Part shown: positions 58,903 to 64,000 of the stretch, in pieces | How positions within the stretch are numbered: position 1 is the stretch's first letter | How the letters are laid out: each line of letters starts with the position of its first letter | Source of the DNA: Agapanthus africanus | Lineage: Eukaryota > Streptophyta > Magnoliopsida > Asparagales > Amaryllidaceae | Direction of reading: 5' to 3' | Assembly: GCA_030015575.1 (NCBI GenBank) | Contig: CM057344.1 | Coordinates: 594,526,410-594,590,409 of the forward strand | DNA length: 64,000 nucleotides | Notes under the pieces: generated by a model | Told to the model about the DNA's origin: nothing | The model's input: only the letters and a program-made list of their open reading frames with translations | Database searches by the model: none | Translations under genes and position numbers: made by a program

Positions 58903-61233
58903 CACGGGAGTTCCGCCGTGATCGTGTGCACCGGTCGCTTTCCCCTGAGGGATACTAGTGTCGCGCTCATTCCGGGGGAGTTGGAGGTGGACTTCACCCC
59001 CACAGTTGGAATGCCATTGGGTACCCGGTCACGGGCTAATCGGGCTCCGGTAGCAGCACCATCACCCGTGGCATCGACAATGGCTGTGTCATCCTCGGTC
59101 GTAGCGCCAAGCGAGGGTGATGGGAACGAGGGTGTTGAAGGTGAGGTAGGTCGGCGTCGTGTCAAGGCTCCACGGGGGAGGAAACGGTCGTTCTCAGCAG
59201 CCGGTTCTGGATCCAAGCAGCGGAGGAAAGTGGCCACTAATCTACTCGACTCTTTAATAGAGTCTAAGACCATTCTTCAGGATGAACCGTTGGCCATGCA
59301 AGAGTCGGACGCTGGCTTGCTTTTTCAGAGTTCAACTGCCGAGGAAGCCGCACAATTGGCTGAGGCTATAAGACGTTCTAAAGACGAGTCTCAGGACGTG
59401 AGGGTTCCGAAGAAGCCATATCCCACCGTAATCTTTTATGAAGACCCTTCGTGGATCCGGCGGCGCTTCATCGACCCTTTGGAGGAATGGGGCGAAAGGG
59501 CCCTTAAGCAGGCTGCTTCGGAGGATGCCGCGGATGCGCTTTCATTGTGGACTGGCGGCCACGAGTCCACCCTTGAACCTAGACGAGCACACCTCCTTGA
59601 GAAGGAGCATCGACTTGAAGAAGCCATATTGAAAGCTTCCCTACGCATTGGTATGTTCCTGTATTTCTTTGTAATACTTCATATTGCCTGCACTTGTATA
59701 TATGTATTCTTATTCTCGTGTGAATTGTGCAGAGACTTTGGCGATGGAGGAGGTTCCTATGGGCTTACTGACGGTAGAGCCTGTTGACACCCCCAATGAA
59801 ACATTGCTCGATGTGGAAGGGGTTGATGACGCTGTCCCTCTCGCGATAGAACCTCCTGTGGCGGTTCTTGCTCCCGAAGCACTCGCTCCTCCGGGAGAGG
59901 CACCCCTGGTGGTCGCCGTCCTAACGGATCTTCCTGAGGGCGGCCCAGAGGCTGGGATGGAGATAGTCGAGACCACCCTTCCTTCGTTGGAACCCGCAGT
60001 GGCTGCCGCTGCTCCCTCCTCAGAGGCCGTTACACCAGCTCGTGTCCTTGATACTGTGCCTGAGGTTGCGGCGGAAGCCGTTGAAGCTGCTATCCCTCCA
60101 GCTTAGAACGGGAGGAGCGTCGAAGGTAACCTTCCATATTTTAAACTAGTAATCTTTCCGTTATCTGAACTCTTTTGTCTTTTCAGAATTGCGCAGACTG
60201 GCGGCCTCTATTGCCGATCTGTCTCCCCGGCAATCCTTTCAGCGTTTGCTGGAGATGGCCGCTCCGCAGGCGATATCTCCTCAACGCATCGTCCTCTCGT
60301 TTGGGCAAGGTGAGTGTTGATTACCATCTTTTCATAGCATTGTTGTTATTTCGCGAGGTGACTTTGATGTCCTTTACAGTCCTGGAGGCCGACGACGAGG
60401 TTGAAGTTCTCGAAGGACCAGGGGAGTTTTCAGCTCCTTCTTGCATGACTATGGGTAAGTGAAGTCTTAATATGGTCCCACTTGTTCTTTTGCTTAAAAT
60501 TTTCACTAATCTTTTATAAATCTGAACAGCCCTGCCGGTTCTCTCAGCGTTGGAGTTGCGCATCGTCATGCCGCCCGGCCCTTATGCTTTGCGAGCCTCA
60601 GACCGTCTGGCGAAATTAAGCCTCGACTCCCTGTCATCCCTGATCGAGGAGCTTCGTGCGGGCAGTGTAATCACAGCCAAAGCATTTGCTGCTGAAGCTA
60701 ACGGCTCTCTTCCCTTTCTTGCTACCTATCATAATGAGGCGGTGGTGCAAGTCTGGGTCGAGTTTTGTCGGCAGGTGGAGGCTTGCTTGCATGTGCTTGA
60801 GTGTACCCACCTTTCTTCAGAGGCCGTGGCTGCGAAGGCGAGCTTACGGGGCTTAATCGAGCAGTGTGCGGCGAATATGGTGTCATGCGAGAAGAGGCTC
60901 GGCCGCAAATTCTCGGAGAGGGAGCTGGATTCTAAGGCGCTGATGGAGCTTCAAGCCAACCTCACAGCCAAAGCCAACAAAGCGTATAAACTTTGGCGAG
61001 TGCTTCAAGAGGCCATCAAGGAGGTGGTGGCCATCGACAAAGCCGCCGTATTTACTCGTGAAAGGGACGAGGTTCACAAAGCTACCGAGAAAGATCTCGA
61101 AGGTCGGCTTGCCTCATATTAGGCCCAGCAGGCTCAAGCGGAGGCCCGTCTCTTGGCGATATTGAACCATGAAGGCGAGGCCCAGCGGAAGAGGGATGAG
61201 CTGATCAATCTACTAAATCGTCCGCCGACTTGA
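57036..61233 (+). pseudogene. T3 antisense gene (putative gypsy-type transposon protein), five exons
   Basis: This is the plus-strand counterpart of the T1 antisense gene, from MTSVPYFPFTHSEA at 57036 to a stop at 61233. It has the same domain order: plant-mobile-domain-like N-terminal half, basic stretch (RGRKR near 59.17 kb), Ala/Pro-rich acidic region (59.75-60.1 kb) and long helical C-terminus (60.55-61.2 kb). Introns are 59651-59732, 60126-60186, 60310-60379 and 60455-60529, all GT-AG and of the same lengths as in T1. This copy is broken in several places, more than in T1. A role in regulating or aiding the element is possible but unproven. Confidence 0.8.
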
Positions 61234-61680
61234 AGACTTGTATATTTTTATTCTTCCTTTGTATACACTCCTGAATAAGAATATATTTTTGTTCTTTCAC
61301 GAATTGTACTTTGTATCCATTTTGGTTCATGAATAAAAGACATATTTTTCTTCTCAATGGTGTGTCCCTTTTTATTGAATGTATTCTGCAGATAGTCTAT
61401 CTTGATCTCTTTGCAGGACAACGATGGCTTAGAATTCAGGGTTAAGATCTGCCTCCTAAGACTTTTCAACTTTATGAGCCGTGAGGGTCTCATAAAGAGT
61501 TTTTCTCCCTACAGGTGAGGGGATCCCGTAGGTGTAATTTCTCCTTAATAATCGTGAGGATTCCTAAGTGTGTTTTTTCTTGAAAGTCGTAAGGATCTCA
61601 CAAGAGAATTTGCTCCCTTACGAGTCGTGAGGACTCGTAAGTGATGGGTGAAGTTGTCCTTATCCATATTTCACGGGGTC
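61234..61680 (+). repeat. T3 spacer after the antisense gene
   Basis: T-rich sequence after the stop, with AATAAG or AATAAA-like runs near 61275 and 61335 that may serve polyadenylation, then about 35-bp CTCACGACTCGTAA-type repeats (61470-61660). It mirrors T1 37560-38006. Confidence 0.6.
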
Positions 61681-62280
61681 AGGGGTTGCTCTGGATGCTT
61701 CCCATGGGTTCACTGCCGTGTTTGGCGAGGACCAGGCTCCGCTCTGGATGTTCTCCGGGGTTCTGTAGTTTAAAGACATCGCGGTCGAGGTTAAGGACAT
61801 TATAGTCCATGGATTTAAGGACTCCACCATCCGTTGCTAGTTTTAAGACATTACGGTCGAGGTTAAGGACATCATAGTCCGTGGATTTAAGGACTACACC
61901 GTCCGATGTTAGTTTTAAGACATCATGGTCGAGGTTAAGGACATCATAGTCCGTGGATTTAAGGACTCCACAGTCCATTGTTTGCTCTGGATGCTTCCCA
62001 CAGGTTCACTGCCATGTTCTGCGAGGACCAGGCTCCGCTCTGGATGTTCTCCGGGGTACCGTAGTTCAAAGACATCGCGGTCGAGGTTAAGGATATCATA
62101 GTCCGTGGATTTAAGGACTCCACCATTCGTTGCTAGTTTTAAGACATTACGGTCGAGGTTAAATACATCATAGTCCGTGTATTTAAGGACTCCACCGTCC
62201 GATGTTAGTTTTAAGACATCACGGTCGAGGTTAAGGACATCATAGTCCATGGATTTAAGGACTCCATAGTCCATTGTTTG
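61681..62280 (-). repeat. T3 minisatellite B with interspersed A units
   Basis: Two blocks of 72-bp units (61770-61980 and 62070-62280) alternate with single minisatellite A units (61685-61760 and 61980-62060), giving a compound repeat of about 300 bp. The B units are open as a 24-residue repeat on the minus strand. Confidence 0.82.
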
Positions 62281-63225
62281 CTCTGGATGCTTCCTACGGG
62301 TTCACTGCCGTGTTCTGCGAGGACCAGGCTCCGCTCTGGACGCTTCACACGGGTTCACTGCCGTGCTCTGCGAGGACCAGGATCCGCTCTGGACGTTTTC
62401 CACGGGGTCAGAAGTGACATAATCCGCGTTCCACGTAGCCAGGAATTTTTCTCTAGATGCTTCCCACGGGTTCACTGCCGTGTTCGGCGAGGACTAGGCT
62501 CCGTTCTAGATGCTTCACACGGGTTCACTGCCGTGCTCTGCGAGGACCAGGATCCACTCTGGATGCTTCACACGGGTTTATTGCCGTGCTCTGCGAGGAC
62601 CAGGTTCCGCTCTAGACGTTTCCCACGGGGTCATTACCGCGTTCCACATAACCAGGAATTTTGCTCTAGATGCTTCCTATGGGTTCACTGCCGTGTTCGG
62701 CGAGGACTAGGCTCCGCTCTGGATGCTTCACACGGGTTCACTGCCGTGCTCTGCGAGGACTAGGATCCGCTCTGGACGTTTTCCATGGGGTCAGAAGTGA
62801 CATAATCCGCGTTCCACATAGCCAGGAATTTTGCTCTAGATGCTTCCCACGGGTTCACTGCCGTGTTTGGCAAGGACTAGGCTCCGCTTTGGATGCTTCA
62901 CACGGGTTCACTGCCGTGCTCTGCAAGGACCAGGATCCACTCTGGATGCTTCACACGGGTTCATTGCCGTGCTCTGCGAGGACCAAGTTCCGCTCTGGAC
63001 GTTTCCCACGGGGTCATTGCCACGTTCCACGTAACCAGGAATTTTGCTCTAGATGCTTCCCACGGGTTCACTGCCGTGTTCGGCGAGGACTAGGCTCCAC
63101 TCTGGATGCTTCACACGGGTTCACTACCGTGCTCTGCGAGGACCAGGATCCGCTCTGGACGTTTTCCACGGGGTCAGAAGTGACATAATCCGCATTCCAC
63201 GTAGCCAGGAAGGGTTGACTTTATC
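62281..63225 (-). repeat. T3 minisatellite A, higher-order array
   Basis: Units with GGGTTCACTGCCGTG and GCGAGGACCAGG recur throughout. Variant units form a higher-order period of about 211-213 bp (starts near 62457, 62668, 62840 and 63053, one step being 172). The set marked by GTCAGAAGTGACATAATCCGC recurs near 62407, 62790 and 63172 (written here as GTCAGAAGTGACATAATCC). Long open frames on the plus strand are products of the repeat. Confidence 0.85.
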
Positions 63226-64000
63226 CGCATTTCACGGAGTCGGAATTTTACTCTCGGTCATCTGTACACCGCCGAGTCATGGAACTAGGAGTTTCCGCTG
63301 TTCCGCTTTACTTGATGTTGTGTCTACTGCAATGAGACGAACGTCGAGATGATCTTTAGGCTATCTGTGAACCGTTGAGATTTGGCTTCTTCTTATGATG
63401 AAACCTGGGGAGGAGGAGTGTGATTCCTTCTTTGTTTGCGCCCCTAGATGTATACAGGGATCGATATGATATCACCTGTAGGGTATAATTTTCAGTTTTT
63501 ATATCGCGAAGGTCGCGACTGCCCAATCATTTCGGCTATTTTTCGCGGTGTCCAATCATTTCGGCTATTTATTTTATTTTTACTCGCTGCTTTTTATTGC
63601 GAGTTGCCCAATCATTTCGGCTATTTTGCATGCATACATTTTTTACTTGCTGCTTCTGTTGCAAGTTGCCCCATCATTTCGGCTATTTCGTATGCATGTG
63701 TGGCTCATCAGCTTCTTGCTGTAAGCTTGGAATTAAGCACCAGTTTCGGCATCAGCACCGCTACTACTGGGACATTGCCAGGAGCGAATCATCATTTGCC
63801 TTCGTCGATGTCGGGCAAAGGTGGCTTAGTGGACAGGGTTAGGATCGATCCCATCGACTAAGGCTTTTGACTTCATGAGCCGTAAGGGTCTCATAAAGGT
63901 GTTTCTCCCTACGGGTCGTGAGGATCTCGTAGGTGCTTTTTCTCCTTAGGAATCGTGAGGATTCCTAAGTGCATGTTCTCCTATAATTCGTAAGGATCTT
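63226..64000 (-). repeat. T3 spacer to the window end
   Basis: Inverse match of T1 35450-36205. It contains GCCCAATCATTTCGGCTATTT-type repeats, cited as CCAATCATTTCGGC (63515-63690), and about 35-bp repeats at 63860-64000. No gene is seen. T3 continues past the window. Confidence 0.7.

Larger units (their letters stand above)
52682..64000 (-). mobile_element. T3: Tat-lineage Ty3/gypsy element, 3' part
   Basis: Read on the minus strand T3 runs spacer and minisatellites, antisense gene, palindrome and G-box field, minisatellite B, then the 3' LTR, ending at 52682 with GGAACA. The order is that of T1 34.6-46.1 kb. Its gag-pol and 5' LTR would be right of the window. It abuts T2 gag directly, with no leader or PBS between, which fits insertion into T2. 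Confidence 0.82.

Noticed and set aside
62278-63352. Long plus-strand frames with Gly/Ser/Arg/Cys-rich repeats
   Set aside because: Products of the minisatellite A array; several frames are open at once.
34517-64000. Giant hairpin or inverted gene pair
   Set aside because: Both inner edges are LTR termini and the middle is continuous T2, so this is two insertions in opposite orientation.
1-64000. Host genes between the elements
   Set aside because: Element junctions account for nearly the whole window. The only unassigned piece is about 135 bp at 4073-4207.

Overview
This window is wall-to-wall plant LTR retrotransposon sequence. I see no host protein-coding gene, rRNA or tRNA gene. Plant origin follows from the element types: a Tekay/Del-like chromovirus, two Angela/BARE-like Copia elements with initiator-Met primer binding sites, and three very large Tat-lineage Ty3/gypsy elements that carry a second, archaeal-type RNase H and an antisense gene. 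An angiosperm nuclear repeat region is the safe reading; the species cannot be named.

Layout. (1) 1-4207: the end of a Tekay-type pol, a polypurine tract, a long 3' LTR and a 60-bp tandem repeat, sitting inside the 5' LTR of T1. (2) T1 (+ strand, 4208-46141, Tat lineage): LTR end, PBS and gag-pol, then a long repeat-rich spacer, an antisense intron-containing gene (42189 down to 38007), a field of G-boxes and short palindromes, and the 3' LTR end at 46141. T1 is split by two Copia elements: C1 (6155-16748, 5-bp target duplication TATAT) in gag, and C2 (24114-34138, target duplication with one mismatch) in the integrase region. (3) T2 (- strand, 46142-52681): a stretch of Tat pol and late gag with a short post-pol spacer. 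(4) T3 (- strand, 52682 to the window end): 3' LTR, palindrome and G-box field, antisense gene (57036-61233) and minisatellites; its gag-pol would lie beyond 64000.

The simplest history: T2 is the oldest host. T3 inserted into its gag in the same orientation, T1 inserted into its 3' spacer in the opposite orientation, and later Tekay, C1 and C2 inserted into T1. The 11-kb inverted repeat (about 34.6-46.1 against 52.7-64.0 kb) is then two 3' ends of related elements facing each other, not a hairpin gene. Copia LTR pairs are still close (by eye about 1.3% apart in C1 and about 2% in C2), suggesting insertions under roughly a million years old if a grass-type substitution rate applies.

Most notable: the antisense gene of T1 and T3 keeps four GT-AG introns of identical length (82, 61, 70 and 75 bp). 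Upstream of it are arrays of CACGTG boxes spaced almost always 10 bp apart, in dyad quadruplets centred on a CCAAT-like core, among dozens of palindromes built on a TTTAA core. In the Copia elements, C2 has lost recognisable coding capacity but keeps LTRs, PBS, PPT and several leader RNA hairpins shared with C1, some with compensatory changes. That is the pattern expected of an element copied in trans.
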